Assembly (NCBI RefSeq): GCF_040675875.1
Contig: NZ_JBEGII010000001.1
Span: 3,100,001-3,164,000 of the forward strand
Origin: Microbacterium sp. LWO12-1.2
GTDB lineage: Bacteria > Actinomycetota > Actinomycetes > Actinomycetales > Microbacteriaceae
Direction: 5' to 3'
DNA: 64,000 nucleotides
The position numbers and the translations under genes are program-made. The notes beneath the pieces are model-generated. The model made no database searches and was not told the origin of the DNA. It saw only the letters and a program-made list of their open reading frames with translations. Positions 41,867 through 51,263 of the stretch are shown here, in pieces. Each line of letters opens with the position of its first letter. Positions within the stretch are counted from its first letter, which is position 1.

Positions 41867-43441
41867 ATGCCCATTTCACAGCACCTCCGCCGGCCCGAGA
41901 GCCGCACGGCCCACCGCTGGATCGGTGCCGTCGCTTTCGGCGCCGCATCCATCCTCGTCCTCGCCGGCTGTGGCGGATCGGGCGGATCGGGCGACTCCGG
42001 ATCCGCATCGCAGACGCTGACCTTCGGCCTGTCCGCCGAACCAGCCACCCCGATCACCGGCATGCAGCAGGGTGGTGCGGTGAACCAGCTGCTCACCATG
42101 GTGCACCGCGGCCTGATGACCTACGACGAGAGCGGGGCCGTCACTCCGGGCCTCGCCGAATCCGTCGATACCACCGACCCCACGAGCTACGTGTTCACCC
42201 TGCGCCCCGACCTCACCTTCCACGACGACACGCCCCTCACCGCCGAGAACGTCAAGAACTCGCTGGACTACTACCGCGACCCCGCGAACGGCTCCCAACT
42301 CGCCGCCGGGCTCAAGGACATCACCGACATCGCCACCGACGGCGACACGGTCACGATCACCCTCGCGCAGCCGAACACCGCGTTCCTGCAGTACCTCGCG
42401 CTCCCGTTCGCCGCGATCGTGCCCGACGCGTCGCTCAACGCCGACACTCCGAACTGGGTCGGCGCCGGTCCGTTCGAGATGACGGATCTCGAGCAGGGCA
42501 TCGGGCTCACCGTCGAGAAGAGCGACAACTACTACGATGCGGATGACGTGGCGCTCGACAGCATCGAGGTGAAGTTCTACCCCGACGGGGAAGCACGCAC
42601 CAACGCACTGCTCAGCGGCGACGTCGACATGATCGAGTACGTGCCGTGGGAGAACTTCCAGCGCGTGTCGGATGCCGGTCTCACGGTCGACGCCCAGCAG
42701 GGTCCTTTCCAGTACGTGCAGTTCAACGTCACCGACGGCCCGTTCGCCGAGCCGAAGGTACGCCAGGCCGTCGCCTACGCCCTCAACCGTGAGAACGCGG
42801 TGCTCGCGGCCTTCCAGAGCAACGGCGCCCCACTGAACGGCATCGTCATCCCCGAAGATGACCCCGCCTATGACCCCGCCGCGGCCGACCTGTGGAGCTA
42901 CGACCCCGAGAAGGCGAAGGAGCTCCTCGCGGAGGCCGGCTACCCCGACGGCTTCTCCGCGACGCTGCTGTCGACCTCGCAGTACACCTTCCTGCAGGAC
43001 AACGCCCTCTCGGTGCAGGAGGATCTGCGCGCGATCGGCATCGACGTCACGCTCGACGCCCCCGACTGGTCGACGCGCGTCAGCAAGGGCAACGCGGGCG
43101 AGTACGACATCGCGGTCTCCGGTGATGCCGGTGTCGTCACCGACCCGTCGTACCTGTTGAACTGGGTCGTCGACAGCCGCAACTTCAACGTCGGCTGGGG
43201 CTACTCCAACGACACCCTGCGCGGACTCATCGAAGAGGGGCTCCGGTCCAGCGACGACGACGCCAAGCGCGACATCTACGCGCAGGTCGCCGAGCTCTGG
43301 GCCGAGGAGGTGCCGTTCGCCTCGATCAACACCCGGGAGCAGGCGTACGCGTACAACGACAAGGTGAGCGGGTTCGAGACCCTGCCAGGGTTCCTCGTCT
43401 TCTACAGCTCGCTCAACCTCGCGCACGCCTCGGTGGAGTAA
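41867..43441 (+). CDS. Peptide-type ABC importer, substrate-binding lipoprotein
   Basis: The 524-aa family 5 solute-binding protein has a signal peptide with lipobox VLAGCGG, then LTFGLSAEPATPITGMQQGG, LADLTFHDDTPLTAENVKNSL-like core text and YDPEKAKELLAEAGYPDG, all typical of DppA/OppA-type binding proteins. AAGGA eight bases before the ATG at 41867 decides the start. Ligands of this family include peptides, nickel complexes, opines and sugars. Downstream amidase and aldolase genes suggest a catabolised amide-containing compound. Confidence 0.92.
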   Translation: MPISQHLRRPESRTAHRWIGAVAFGAASILVLAGCGGSGGSGDSGSASQTLTFGLSAEPATPITGMQQGGAVNQLLTMVHRGLMTYDESGAVTPGLAESVDTTDPTSYVFTLRPDLTFHDDTPLTAENVKNSLDYYRDPANGSQLAAGLKDITDIATDGDTVTITLAQPNTAFLQYLALPFAAIVPDASLNADTPNWVGAGPFEMTDLEQGIGLTVEKSDNYYDADDVALDSIEVKFYPDGEARTNALLSGDVDMIEYVPWENFQRVSDAGLTVDAQQGPFQYVQFNVTDGPFAEPKVRQAVAYALNRENAVLAAFQSNGAPLNGIVIPEDDPAYDPAAADLWSYDPEKAKELLAEAGYPDGFSATLLSTSQYTFLQDNALSVQEDLRAIGIDVTLDAPDWSTRVSKGNAGEYDIAVSGDAGVVTDPSYLLNWVVDSRNFNVGWGYSNDTLRGLIEEGLRSSDDDAKRDIYAQVAELWAEEVPFASINTREQAYAYNDKVSGFETLPGFLVFYSSLNLAHASVE

Positions 43442-43446
43442 GTCCT

Positions 43447-44400
43447 GTGCTGTTCTTCATCCTGAAGCGGATGGCGATGGGGGTGGGGCTGGTCCTGCTG
43501 GTCCTCACCCTCATCTTCTCCGCACTCCAACTCGTTCCGGGCGACCCCGCCGTGCTGCTTCTCAGCACCGGCGACGGCGGGGCGCCCAGCCCGGAGGCCG
43601 TCGAGAAGCTGCGGGAGCAGCTGGGACTCAACCAGCCGCTGCTCACCCAGTACTTCTCGTTCCTCAGCGGCGTGTTCACGGGAGACCTCGGCGAATCGTT
43701 CCGCACCTCCCAGCCCGTGCTCGAGGCCATCGGCGCCCGACTCCCCCGCACTCTGATGCTGGTCGTGTTCGCCACCGTGCTGTCGATCGTGATCGGCGTC
43801 GCGATGGGCGCCATCGCCGCACGACGGGGCGGATGGGTCGACACGCTGGTCACCGCGCTCAGCTCTATCGGTGTCGCCCTGCCGGTGTTCGTGTTCGGCG
43901 CCGTGCTGATCCTGCTCTTCTCGATCACGCTGAAGTGGTTCCCGGCCGGAGGCTATGTGGACCCATCGAAGGATCTGCTCGGCTCGCTCGCCAGCCTCAC
44001 CCTGCCGGCGATCTCGCTCGCGGTCGGGTTCGCGGCGCAGATCGCCCGGATGACACGATCGGCCGTGCTGGAAGTGCAGACGCAGGACTGGGTCCGCACT
44101 GCGAAGTCGATCGGTCTCGCACCCTTCACCGTGTTCCGCCGGCACGTACTGCGCAACTCGCTCACGCCCGTCGTGACGGTCGTCGGCATCGGCTTCGGCA
44201 CCCTGCTCGGTTCGACGGTCCTCGTCGAACGTGTCTTCAACTACCCCGGCCTGTCGAGCCTGCTCGTCGACGGCGTCACCACCCGTGACTACCCCGTGGT
44301 CCAGGGCGTGGTGATCGTGATCGCCCTGCTGTTCATCGCGATCAACATCGTCGTCGACATCGTCTATGGAATCCTCGACCCCCGAGTGAGGCGAGCATGA
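43447..44400 (+). CDS. Peptide-type ABC importer permease 1 (DppB/OppB type)
   Basis: The 317-aa permease has six helices and family marks: LVPGDPAVLLLSTG, LGLNQPLLTQYFSFLSGVFTGDLGESF, the EAA-like loop VLEVQTQDWVRTAKSIGLAPFTVFRRHVLRN, and FNYPGLSSLLVDGVTTRDYPVVQG near the end. GTG at 43447 starts five bases after the binding-protein stop. It forms a heterodimeric channel with the next gene product. Confidence 0.93.
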   Translation: MLFFILKRMAMGVGLVLLVLTLIFSALQLVPGDPAVLLLSTGDGGAPSPEAVEKLREQLGLNQPLLTQYFSFLSGVFTGDLGESFRTSQPVLEAIGARLPRTLMLVVFATVLSIVIGVAMGAIAARRGGWVDTLVTALSSIGVALPVFVFGAVLILLFSITLKWFPAGGYVDPSKDLLGSLASLTLPAISLAVGFAAQIARMTRSAVLEVQTQDWVRTAKSIGLAPFTVFRRHVLRNSLTPVVTVVGIGFGTLLGSTVLVERVFNYPGLSSLLVDGVTTRDYPVVQGVVIVIALLFIAINIVVDIVYGILDPRVRRA

Positions 44401-45242
44401 AACTCAGCCCCCGCATCCGCCAGGCGATCACGCCCCTGCGGACCGTCATGGTCGTCTACCTCCTGGTGATCATCATCCTGATGGCGTTCGCACCGCTGCT
44501 CGCGCCGTACGACCCGATCGCCCAGAACGTCGCGATGCGTCTGCAGCCGATGTTCAGCCCCGGTCACCTGCTCGGCACCGACGAACTGGGGCGCGACATC
44601 CTCTCGCGCATCATGTTCGGTGCGCAGGTCGAGCTGTTCATCGCCCTCGGCGCCACTCTGCTCGCCACCGTGCTGGGCACGCTCCTCGGCCTGCTCGGCG
44701 GCTACTTCAACGGACTCACCGAAGTCGTCACGATGCGGCTCATCGTCGACGTTATCCTGGCGTTCCCGCCGATCGTGCTCGCGCTCCTCGCCGTCACCCT
44801 GTACGGACCAGGACCGATCACGCTCATCATCGCGATGGGCGTGCTGTTCGCCCCGATCTTCGCCCGCATCACCTACGGGCAGGTGTTGTCGACCAAACGC
44901 GAGGAATACGTCGACGCCGCCCGCACCTTCGGCGCCCCGACGATTGTGATCCTGTTCCGCACGGTGCTGGCGAACGTCTCCGCACCGATCATCGTGCAGT
45001 TCTCGCTCACGATGGCCGCCGCGATCCTCATGGAGTCCGGACTCAGCTACCTGGGTCTCGGCGTGGTGCCGCCCACCCCGTCGTGGGGCTCCATGGTCGC
45101 CGCGGGGCAGCGGTACCTCACCACCGACCCGCATGTGCTGCTCGTGCCGGGTGCCGTCATCGTGCTGACGATCCTCGCGTTCGGCATCCTCGGCGACGCC
45201 CTGCGCGATCTCCTCGACCCGAAAGCGAAGAAGCGCTCATGA
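44397..45242 (+). CDS. Peptide-type ABC importer permease 2 (DppC/OppC type)
   Basis: The 281-aa permease has the DppC features HLLGTDELGRDILSRIMFGAQVEL, an EAA loop (VLSTKREEYVDAARTFGAPTIVILFRTVLAN) and SGLSYLGLGVVPPTPSWGSMVAAG. It overlaps the previous gene as ATGA and the following ATPase in the same way. Five to six helices are predicted. Confidence 0.93.
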   Translation: MKLSPRIRQAITPLRTVMVVYLLVIIILMAFAPLLAPYDPIAQNVAMRLQPMFSPGHLLGTDELGRDILSRIMFGAQVELFIALGATLLATVLGTLLGLLGGYFNGLTEVVTMRLIVDVILAFPPIVLALLAVTLYGPGPITLIIAMGVLFAPIFARITYGQVLSTKREEYVDAARTFGAPTIVILFRTVLANVSAPIIVQFSLTMAAAILMESGLSYLGLGVVPPTPSWGSMVAAGQRYLTTDPHVLLVPGAVIVLTILAFGILGDALRDLLDPKAKKRS

Positions 45243-46924
45243 ACGAACCGCTGCTGCAGGTCGACGGCCTCTCCGTCGAGTTCCAGACGCCGGACGGCTG
45301 GCGTCAGGTCACGTACGACGTGTCGTTCCGCGTCGATCGGCGCAAGACCCTCGCCCTGGTCGGCGAATCGGGGTCGGGCAAGTCGGTCACCGCGATGTCG
45401 ATCCTGGATCTGCTCCCCGCCAACGCCCGGCGTACCGGACGCATCCTGTTCGACGGTGTCGACCTCGTCCCGATGCGCGACAAAGGGCTCCGGCCACTGC
45501 GCGGCTCCCGGATCGCGACGATCTTCCAGGAGCCGATGACCGCGCTGAACCCGGTGTACACGATCGGCCACCAGTTGGCCGAGGCGCTCACCAGCCATCA
45601 CGACCTCGATCGGAAGACCGTCAGGGACCGCGCGATCCAGCTGCTGCGGGACGTGCACATGCCCGACCCGGAGGAGAAGGTCGATCACTATCCGCACCAG
45701 CTCTCGGGAGGGCAGCGCCAGCGCGCCATGATCGCGATGGCGATCTCGTCCGAGCCAGACCTCCTGATCGCCGACGAGCCGACCACGGCTCTCGACGTCA
45801 CGGTGCAGGCCGAGATCCTCGACCTAATCTCCGAGATCCAGGAGCGGATGGGGATGGCGGTGCTGATCATCACCCACGACATGGGCGTGGTCGCCGATGT
45901 CGCCGACGACGTCGTGGTCATGAAGGACGGCCGCGTGGTGGAGGGCGCCCCCTCGGCGGAACTGTTCCGTTCCCCGAAGGAGGAGTACACGCAGGCGCTC
46001 CTCGCCGCGGTGCCGCACCTCGGCAAGGCCGACGATTTCCTCTCGGCCGCGCGCAACAAGCTGCGCATCGACGGGGTGACCGCGGCCACGCCGCTGCCCG
46101 AGACGGTGCTGCGGCTGCAGGACGCCGTCATCCGCTACCCCGGTCGCTGGCGCCGCCCCGGGTTCCAGGCCATCAACGGCATCGACCTGGAGGTCGCGCG
46201 CGGTGAGATCGTCGGTCTGGTGGGCGAATCCGGCTCTGGCAAGTCGACGATCGGCAAGGCCGCGATCGGCCTGCTGCCCGTGACCGAAGGGGTGTTGGAG
46301 GTACGCGGCGAGCGCATCACCGGCCGCCCTGGTCGCGCCCTGCGGCAGCTGCGGCGACACGTGACGATGGTGTTCCAGGACCCCGCGTCGTCGCTGAACC
46401 CGCGGCGCACGATCGGCCAGGCCATCTCCGACCCGCTGCTCTGGCAGGGGCTCGTGCGAGACCCCCGGGCGCGCAGGAAGCGGGCGAAGGAACTGCTCGA
46501 GCAGGTGCAGTTGAACCCGGACTGGTGCGACCGCTTCCCGCACGAGCTGTCAGGCGGACAGCGTCAGCGCATCGGCATCGCCAGGGCGATCGCCACCGAC
46601 CCGGTGCTCATGATCGCCGACGAGCCGACCTCCGCGCTCGACGTATCGGTGCAGGCGCAGGTGCTCGATCTGTTCCTCGCCCTGCAGCGCGAACTCGGAT
46701 TCTCGTGCCTCTTCATCAGCCACGACCTCTCGGTGGTCGAGACGCTGTCGAACCGGGTCGTGGTGCTGCGGCACGGTGACGTGATCGAGGAGGGCCCGAC
46801 GGAAGAGGTGCTGCACCATCCGTCCGACGAGTACACGAGACGCCTGATCGCCGCCGCGCCGGTGCCCGATCCCGAGATCCAGCAGGTGCGTCGCGCCGAG
46901 CGGCTCGCGCTGAGGAGGGGGTAG
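45239..46924 (+). CDS. Fused dual ABC ATPase (DppD-DppF type)
   Basis: The 561-aa protein holds two complete nucleotide-binding domains, about 1-265 and 285-561. Both have Walker A (GESGSGKSV, GESGSGKST), Q-loops (FQEPMTALNP, FQDPASSLNP), signature LSGGQRQR and Walker B with ADEPT. DppD and DppF are separate proteins in many bacteria; fusion is common in actinobacteria and fixes a 1:1 ratio. The ATG overlaps the permease stop. It powers the importer encoded just upstream. Confidence 0.94.
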   Translation: MNEPLLQVDGLSVEFQTPDGWRQVTYDVSFRVDRRKTLALVGESGSGKSVTAMSILDLLPANARRTGRILFDGVDLVPMRDKGLRPLRGSRIATIFQEPMTALNPVYTIGHQLAEALTSHHDLDRKTVRDRAIQLLRDVHMPDPEEKVDHYPHQLSGGQRQRAMIAMAISSEPDLLIADEPTTALDVTVQAEILDLISEIQERMGMAVLIITHDMGVVADVADDVVVMKDGRVVEGAPSAELFRSPKEEYTQALLAAVPHLGKADDFLSAARNKLRIDGVTAATPLPETVLRLQDAVIRYPGRWRRPGFQAINGIDLEVARGEIVGLVGESGSGKSTIGKAAIGLLPVTEGVLEVRGERITGRPGRALRQLRRHVTMVFQDPASSLNPRRTIGQAISDPLLWQGLVRDPRARRKRAKELLEQVQLNPDWCDRFPHELSGGQRQRIGIARAIATDPVLMIADEPTSALDVSVQAQVLDLFLALQRELGFSCLFISHDLSVVETLSNRVVVLRHGDVIEEGPTEEVLHHPSDEYTRRLIAAAPVPDPEIQQVRRAERLALRRG

Positions 46925-46926
46925 CC

Positions 46927-47844
46927 ATGGAGACCCGACGACTGGAGATCTTCGTCGCGCTGGTCGACGCCGGTGGCTTCAAGCAGGCCGCCGCGAGCCT
47001 CTTCATCACGCCGCCGGCACTGTCGCAGCAGATCTCACGACTCGAGAAGGACGTCGGCGTCGCGCTGATCGACCGCACGATGCGCCCGATCGTGCCCACC
47101 GAGGCGGGGCGGGAGTTCTACTTCCGCTGCCGTCGGGTGCTCGAGGCGATGCAGCACATCACCCAGCTGCTCGACGACGAGCGCAGCCACGAGTTCGGCC
47201 GCGTGCGCGTGGGCATCGTGCCCGCCATGATGTACAGCACGCCGGCGAAAGCGGTGCGCCGGTTCATCCGTGAGCACCCCGCCGCCAATGTGCAGGTGTG
47301 CAGCATCGCGACCTCACTGCTGATCGATGAGCTCGAGCAGGGGTCCATCGATGTCGCGGTGCTGCTCACCCAGCCCGATCTGAAGGACCTGTCCTCGACG
47401 ACGCTGTTCAGCGAGGAGTACCTCGCCTGCCTGCCGGTGGACCACGCGCTGGCCGACCAGGAGGAGATCAGCTTCGCGGAGCTGCGCAGCGAGCGCATCC
47501 TCCAAGGTCCGCGTGTGGCCAACCCGGCCGGCTACGACGCGGTCGTCACCGCGTGCATGCGCGCCGGCTTCTCACCGCGGACTCTCGAGGTGATGGGTTC
47601 CTACATGGACCACGCCGCGATGGTGTCGGCCGGCATGGGCGTGGGGTTCATGCCGGAGTCGCTGTCCGACATCCACCCGCATGACGTCGTCTACCGGCGA
47701 CTGGTCAATCCGTCCGTGGGGCTCACGGCGTCGATCTCGTGGTTCGAGCGCCGTCTCGACTCCGTGGGGCGGGCGTTCGTCCGTCACTGCATCACCGAGC
47801 TCTCCGATCTGGAGGGCCTCACCCCAACCGAAGGAGAATCATGA
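46927..47844 (+). CDS. LysR-family regulator inside the importer operon
   Basis: The 305-aa LTTR starts with the HTH METRRLEIFVALVDAGGFKQ, with APPALSQQISRLE-like recognition helix text (TPPALSQQISRLEKDVG), and has a two-lobed co-inducer domain. It begins three bases after the ATPase stop and overlaps the amidase gene as ATGA, an unusual place for an LTTR, which is more often divergent from its target. It should sense a transported compound or its breakdown product and control the operon promoter near 41.7-41.86 kb. Confidence 0.9.
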   Translation: METRRLEIFVALVDAGGFKQAAASLFITPPALSQQISRLEKDVGVALIDRTMRPIVPTEAGREFYFRCRRVLEAMQHITQLLDDERSHEFGRVRVGIVPAMMYSTPAKAVRRFIREHPAANVQVCSIATSLLIDELEQGSIDVAVLLTQPDLKDLSSTTLFSEEYLACLPVDHALADQEEISFAELRSERILQGPRVANPAGYDAVVTACMRAGFSPRTLEVMGSYMDHAAMVSAGMGVGFMPESLSDIHPHDVVYRRLVNPSVGLTASISWFERRLDSVGRAFVRHCITELSDLEGLTPTEGES

Positions 47845-48638
47845 AGTTCGCGATCGGCCAGATGGTCTCCGGTGTAGACAAGGCCGCCAACCTCGCGGAG
47901 ATCGCGCGGTTGACCGAAGAGGCGGCCGCCGCCGGCGCACGCCTCGTGGTCTTCCCCGAGTTCGCCATGTTCGATGCGCCGAAGCTCGACGAGGAGTTCA
48001 TCAAGGAGGGCGAGTCGCTCGACGGTCCGTTCGTGTCCGGTCTCGCCGCCCTCGCGCGCAGGACCGGGGTCGCGATCGTCGCCGGCATGCTCGAGACGAT
48101 CGAGGGCGAGTCCCGCGGCTACAACACCCTGGTGCTCGTGACCCCCGAGGAGGGTCTGTCGCGGGTCTATCACAAGCTCCACCTGTACGACGCGTTCGGC
48201 TTCCTCGAATCGGACCACATCCGCCCTGGCGACATCGCGGGGCCGGTGACGTTCACGATCGACGACGTCACCGTCGGGATGCTCACCTGCTACGACCTGC
48301 GCTTCCCCGAAGTCGCACGCGAGCATGCGGATGCCGGAGTCGACCTGCTGCTGTACCCCGCGGCCTGGATGCCCGGCGCCCGCAAGGAGGATCACTGGAA
48401 CACCCTCGCCCGCGCACGGGCGATCGAGAACACGCTCTATGTCGCCGCCGTCTCGCAGGGGCCGGCGGTCGGCACCGGCGGCAGCATCATCGTCGATCCC
48501 ATGGGCATCACGCTCGGGGAGATCGGCGAGCAGAGCGGCATCGCGGTGGCGGACGCCACACCGCAGCGCGTCGCCCAGGTGCGCTCGGTGAACCCCTCAC
48601 TCGCCAACCGTCGATTCACCGTGGTCGCCTCGGCGTGA
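47841..48638 (+). CDS. Carbon-nitrogen hydrolase (nitrilase-superfamily amidase)
   Basis: The 265-aa enzyme has the Glu-Lys-Cys triad of the superfamily: VVFPEF (about Glu40), VYHKLHLYD (about Lys112) and MLTCYDLRFPE (about Cys150), plus MPGARKEDHWNTLARARAIEN. Length and CYDLRFPE motif resemble deaminated glutathione/omega-amidase (Nit1/Nit2) branches. AAGGAG precedes the ATG. In this operon it would hydrolyse an amide of the imported compound before the aldolase step. Exact substrate unknown. Confidence 0.9.
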   Translation: MKFAIGQMVSGVDKAANLAEIARLTEEAAAAGARLVVFPEFAMFDAPKLDEEFIKEGESLDGPFVSGLAALARRTGVAIVAGMLETIEGESRGYNTLVLVTPEEGLSRVYHKLHLYDAFGFLESDHIRPGDIAGPVTFTIDDVTVGMLTCYDLRFPEVAREHADAGVDLLLYPAAWMPGARKEDHWNTLARARAIENTLYVAAVSQGPAVGTGGSIIVDPMGITLGEIGEQSGIAVADATPQRVAQVRSVNPSLANRRFTVVASA

Positions 48639-48669
48639 CGCCGTCACCACAGAACTGAAAGGAAGAAAC

Positions 48670-49431
48670 ATGTCTCACACGCTCAAGCAGGGTGCCTGGC
48701 TGTCGGATGGAAGCAGCGCGATCGGCGAGATCGTCGCAGGGCTCGGCTACGACTTCGTCGTGCTCGACATCGAGCACGGATCCTTCGACCTCTCGATCCT
48801 CGAGCGCTTCATCCCGCTGCTCAAGGGCCTCGGCCTGGAAGTGCTGTCGAAGGTTCTCGTGCCCGAGCGCGGCGCGATCCAGCAGGCCCTCGACTTCGGC
48901 TCGGACGGCGTGATCATCCCCCACATCGAGAGCGTCGAGCACGCCAAGCGCATCACCGACTTCGCGAAGTTCCCCCCTCTCGGCTCGCGCAGCCTCGCGG
49001 GTGGTCGCACCATGAGCTACCGCGGATACTCCGACGAGTGGATCGCCGCGCAGGATCGCGACATCAAGGTGTTCCCGATGGTGGAGGACCCGGGAGCGCT
49101 CCGCGACGTCGAGGCGATCGCCGCGCTGCCGACCGTCGACGGCATCTTCATCGGCCCCGGCGACCTTGCCGCCATGAGCGGTCGTGGCGCCTACCGCCAG
49201 ACCGAGGCGGACTTCGACGACTTCCGCAAGGTCATCGCCGCGGCCCGCGCGAACGACAAGCCCTGGGTGCTGCCGGCCTGGACCACCGTCGAGAAGGAGT
49301 TCGCGATCGCCGAGAACGCCGACTACGTGCTGCTCACGATGCAGCACGCCGCGATCTCGGAAGGCTACGGCAACGCCCGCGCACTGATGGACGACCTCAT
49401 CGCGAACGCGTCCGTCCCCGCCGCGTCCTGA
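48670..49431 (+). CDS. HpcH/HpaI-family class II aldolase
   Basis: The 253-aa TIM-barrel protein has YDFVVLDIEHGSFDL, the metal Glu in a VFPMVEDPGALRDVEAIAALPTVDGIFIGPGDLAA segment (Glu and Asp ligands), and the usual LTMQHAA end. These enzymes cleave 4-hydroxy-2-oxoacids to pyruvate and an aldehyde, or related 2-oxo-3-deoxy acids. It is 31 bases after the amidase with its own AGGAA ribosome site, closing the importer operon. The pathway is likely degradation of an amide-linked hydroxy acid or sugar acid. Confidence 0.88.
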   Translation: MSHTLKQGAWLSDGSSAIGEIVAGLGYDFVVLDIEHGSFDLSILERFIPLLKGLGLEVLSKVLVPERGAIQQALDFGSDGVIIPHIESVEHAKRITDFAKFPPLGSRSLAGGRTMSYRGYSDEWIAAQDRDIKVFPMVEDPGALRDVEAIAALPTVDGIFIGPGDLAAMSGRGAYRQTEADFDDFRKVIAAARANDKPWVLPAWTTVEKEFAIAENADYVLLTMQHAAISEGYGNARALMDDLIANASVPAAS

Positions 49432-49452
49432 GCCCGCCCCGGCCCACACCCC

Positions 49453-49485
49453 GAAGCCCCCGCGCACCCCCGGCGTGGGGGCTTC
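49453..49485 (+). terminator. Hairpin after the aldolase gene
   Basis: GAAGCCCCC (49453-49461) pairs with GGGGGCTTC (49477-49485), with extra CG pairs inside, followed by GTCGTGCGT without a clear T-run. Position 21 bases after the stop fits termination of the importer operon. Confidence 0.65.
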
Positions 49486-49511
49486 GTCGTGCGTGGTGCG
49501 TGGCTTCGACG

Positions 49512-49596
49512 GTTCACAACTCCTCAAGAACGCGTGCGATAAGCCTGACAACCGCGTCCCCCGCGCCGAACGAGCGATTTCTGAGGAGTTGTGAAC
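49512..49596. repeat. Inverted repeat GTTCACAACTCCTCA flanking a 55-base centre
   Basis: GTTCACAACTCCTCA (49512-49526) and its exact reverse complement TGAGGAGTTGTGAAC (49582-49596) bracket 55 GC-rich bases with no gene. The arms are AT-richer than the surroundings. It resembles a MITE-like or REP-like dispersed element in shape, though I see no target duplication and no second copy in the window. The remaining gap to 49676 holds only the ribosome site of the next gene. Confidence 0.6.
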
Positions 49597-49676
49597 GCGC
49601 ACGACGTCACACATCCGCGACCTGCGCCGTCGTACCTGGTGGAGGCGCGCACGCGCCCCGGAACGAAGGAGATGAC

Positions 49677-50126
49677 GTGTCGCACGTGAACATCGGCAAG
49701 GTCTACGCAGAGCCTTACAAGGCGATGCTCGAGTTCAGCGCCCAGGCCAGTGCCGCGGGAGTGGATGCCGGGCTTTCGCCGCTGCTGGTAGAGCTGGTCA
49801 AGATCCGCGCCTCGCAGCTCAACGGCTGTGCGTTCTGCCTGAAGATGCACGCCGCCGATGCCGTCGCGGCCGGCGAGACCGCCGACCGCCTCGCCGTGCT
49901 CGCTGGGTGGTGGGAGTCGCAGTACTTCAGCGCCGAGGAGCAGGCCGCACTGCAGATCGCCGAGCGCGTGACCCTGCTGAGCGACCACGGACGCCTCGCC
50001 GATCGCGGTGTCGACGTCGATGGCGTGCTGACCGAGAAGCAGATCGCCGCGGTCACCTGGCTCACGGTCGTGATCAACAGCTGGAACCGCATCGCGGTCA
50101 GCAGCCACTACCCCGTCGCACCCTGA
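49677..50126 (+). CDS. AhpD-like carboxymuconolactone decarboxylase family protein
   Basis: The 149-aa protein has the AhpD-type redox motif NGCAFCLKMH (Cys-x-x-Cys, His) and an ELVKIRASQLNGC helix. Members reduce peroxides or act as disulfide partners; others are decarboxylases lacking the CxxC. GTG at 49677 is preferred because AAGGAG is six bases upstream; reading from an earlier ATG is out of family. It is 96 bases before the iron redox enzyme gene. Confidence 0.87.
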   Translation: MSHVNIGKVYAEPYKAMLEFSAQASAAGVDAGLSPLLVELVKIRASQLNGCAFCLKMHAADAVAAGETADRLAVLAGWWESQYFSAEEQAALQIAERVTLLSDHGRLADRGVDVDGVLTEKQIAAVTWLTVVINSWNRIAVSSHYPVAP

Positions 50127-50222
50127 GAGCTGCGCGGACCCGAACGAGCGGCGGGAGTCAAGACCCTTCCCGCCGCCGTTCGGGCGGGTCAGACTGCCCC
50201 CATCCGATCGATGGGAAGAACC

Positions 50223-51263
50223 GTGAGCCCGACCGCCGTCCGCACAACGACAACCACAGACCTGCACGAGCGAGGTCCGCTGAGCGCCGCGCTCATCCGC
50301 AACCTCATCGGCGACGAGGAGTCCGACCACGCCGCGCAGGCCGAGGCGGCGATCGCCCGGACCGACGACATCGTGCGCGACGACGACATCCAGCTCGCGC
50401 TCTTCCTGTTGTTCGCCTCGTCCTATGGGGCGCTCCCGCAGATCGACCCGGCCCTGGAATGGGACCCGGACCTGATCGCGACGCGACGCCTTTTGGAGAC
50501 GGCGTTCGAGCGCGCCCTGCGGACATCCGTGCCGCAGCCGCACCTCCCCGAGGCGACGGTCGACACGGTCGGTCGCGCGCTGTTCGCCCTCGCGGAGGCC
50601 GACACCGGCCCCAGCCTGTCGCGGTACGTCGCGAAGAAGGCGACGCCGGAGCAGGCGCGGGAGTTCTTCATCCAGCGCTCGATCTACACGCTGCACGAGG
50701 CCGATCCGCACTCCTGGGCGATCCCCCGCCTGCACGGCCGCGCCAAGGCCGCGCTCGTCGAGATCCAGTCCGACGAGTACGGCGGCGGGCGACCCGACCG
50801 CGTGCACGCCACGATCTTCGCGAAGGCGATGCGGGGCGCGGGACTCGACGACACCTACGGCGCCTTCCTCGACGCGGTGCCCGCCATCACGCTCGCCTCG
50901 CACAACATGATGTCGATGTTCGGGATCAACCGCCGTCTGGTCGGGGCAATCGTCGGCCACCTGGCGGCCTTCGAGATCACCTCCTCGATCCCCAACCGCC
51001 TCTACGGCGACGGGATGCGACGGCTGGGCTTCGGAGACGACGTGACCGACTACTTCGACGAGCACGTCGAGGCGGATGCCGTGCACGAGCAGATCGCCGC
51101 GCGCGATCTCGCCGGCGGTCTGGCCGAGGACCACCCCGCGCTGCTGTCCGACATCATGTTCGGTGCATCCGCCTGCCTGACCGTCGACGGCTGGGCCGCC
51201 GGGCACATGCTCGACGCCTGGGAGCGCGGAGAGTCCTCCCTGCGAACGGATGACCCCCGATGA
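50223..51263 (+). CDS. Haem-oxygenase-fold iron-containing redox enzyme
   Basis: The 346-aa protein matches the family annotated as iron-containing redox enzyme: a helical C-terminal half with AKAALVEIQSDEYGGGRPDRVHATIFAKAMRGAGLDDTYG, whose Glu, His and later Asp residues are expected diiron ligands, and SHNMMSMFGINRRLVGAIVGHLAAFE with the second His/Glu set. GTG at 50223 has GGGAAG upstream. Haem-oxygenase-like diiron enzymes do N-oxygenation or C-C cleavage in other pathways. It is coupled by ATGA to a CDGSH protein, a likely electron donor. Substrate unknown. Confidence 0.82.
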   Translation: MSPTAVRTTTTTDLHERGPLSAALIRNLIGDEESDHAAQAEAAIARTDDIVRDDDIQLALFLLFASSYGALPQIDPALEWDPDLIATRRLLETAFERALRTSVPQPHLPEATVDTVGRALFALAEADTGPSLSRYVAKKATPEQAREFFIQRSIYTLHEADPHSWAIPRLHGRAKAALVEIQSDEYGGGRPDRVHATIFAKAMRGAGLDDTYGAFLDAVPAITLASHNMMSMFGINRRLVGAIVGHLAAFEITSSIPNRLYGDGMRRLGFGDDVTDYFDEHVEADAVHEQIAARDLAGGLAEDHPALLSDIMFGASACLTVDGWAAGHMLDAWERGESSLRTDDPR

